DNA from: Isosphaeraceae bacterium
GTDB lineage: Bacteria; Planctomycetota; Planctomycetia; Isosphaerales; Isosphaeraceae
Reading direction: 5' to 3'
NCBI GenBank assembly: GCA_031291845.1
Contig: JARLIH010000464.1
Span: 1-49,910 of the forward strand
DNA: 49,910 nucleotides
Part shown: positions 49,817-49,910 of the stretch, in pieces
Numbering within the stretch: the stretch's first letter is position 1
Layout: each line of letters opens with the position of its first letter
The notes under the pieces: generated by a model
What the model saw: only the letters and a program-made list of their open reading frames with translations
What the model was told of the DNA's origin: nothing
The model's database searches: none
Program-made: the position numbers and the translations under genes

Positions 49817-49910
49817 TTACCTCGTTCTTTCTTCGGGCGTCCTCGTGGACGGAGGGTCGATTCGAGACCCAACCGGGCCGCCGTCGCCAACTGCCAGTCG
49901 CTCCCGCCCA
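49807..49910 (-). CDS. REP-associated tyrosine transposase (RAYT/IS200-like), C-terminal fragment at window edge
   Basis: The minus strand is open from the window edge to a TGA at 49809-49807, giving 33 residues ending LATAARLGLEST LRPRGRPKKERGNGS. The LGLESTLRPRGRPKK ending matches C-termini I recall for planctomycete REP-associated transposases of the Y1 family. The rest lies beyond the window. It is linked to the adjacent GTGTCAGGAACC copies. The 262 bp between it and the restriction gene hold nothing recognisable. Confidence 0.6.
   Translation of the reverse strand, partial: GGSDWQLATAARLGLESTLRPRGRPKKERGNGS

Noticed and set aside
49854..49870. T-arm-like GGGTC-GATTCGA-GACCC suggesting a tRNA
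   Set aside because: The loop lacks the TTC start expected at position 54, no acceptor or anticodon arm fits around it, and the bases code for the transposase tail.
1..49910. CRISPR array or cas genes
   Set aside because: No regularly spaced direct repeats of 25-40 bp and no Cas-like proteins were seen; the palindromes present are dispersed pairs.

Overview
The window looks like a chromosomal segment of a high-GC planctomycete (Isosphaeraceae/Gemmataceae type). The basis is a twin-arginine DUF1501 protein, an ECF sigma factor with a long membrane and extracytoplasmic extension, a giant secreted TPR protein ending in DUF1583-like lectin-type modules, a SPINDLY-type O-GlcNAc transferase, almost universal G/C-ending codons, and many short palindromic intergenic repeats. 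The taxonomic call is inference; no rRNA or other marker gene is present.

Layout. 1-1819: end of an O-GlcNAc transferase gene overlapping a zinc-ribbon protein gene. 1981-4017 (minus): sigma-TM-STN fusion, divergent from a PLD-type nuclease/phosphodiesterase and an ornithine-cyclodeaminase-like gene. 5908-11353 (minus): EgtD, 6-phosphofructokinase, S4 RNA-binding protein, CvpA, RmlD-like reductase and inorganic pyrophosphatase, with a REPIN-like palindrome pair before the pyrophosphatase. 11625-12818: PilZ membrane protein (plus) facing a 127-aa unknown (minus). 13219-19969 (plus): complete tripartite RND efflux set in the order TolC, RND pump, membrane-fusion lipoprotein, with repeat elements in both gaps. 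20070-23540 (plus): SGNH esterase, small membrane protein, DUF1501. 23710-28323 (minus): 65-aa protein, HELGH metalloprotease, secreted PHP-domain protein, 101-aa Cys-rich protein. 29074-29913 (plus): NagD-type HAD phosphatase. 30170-32632 (minus): 820-aa secreted protein, divergent from the 11.4-kb giant gene at 33201-44645 (plus).

From about 45.25 kb the character changes: AT-richer sequence, a frameshifted tyrosine-recombinase remnant, a large Type IIL (MmeI-like) restriction-modification gene and, at the right edge, the C-terminus of a probable REP-associated tyrosine transposase with its GTGTCAGGAACC motifs. This is a decayed mobile or defence island.

The most interesting items are (a) the sigma factor physically fused to a membrane-spanning, STN-containing sensor-like tail, (b) the 3,814-residue TPR protein with two tandem copies of a ~615-residue C-terminal module, and (c) paired inverted palindromes (REPIN-like) together with a RAYT-like transposase end in one window. 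I did not find a CRISPR array, tRNA or rRNA, or a convincing wholly new multigene system.
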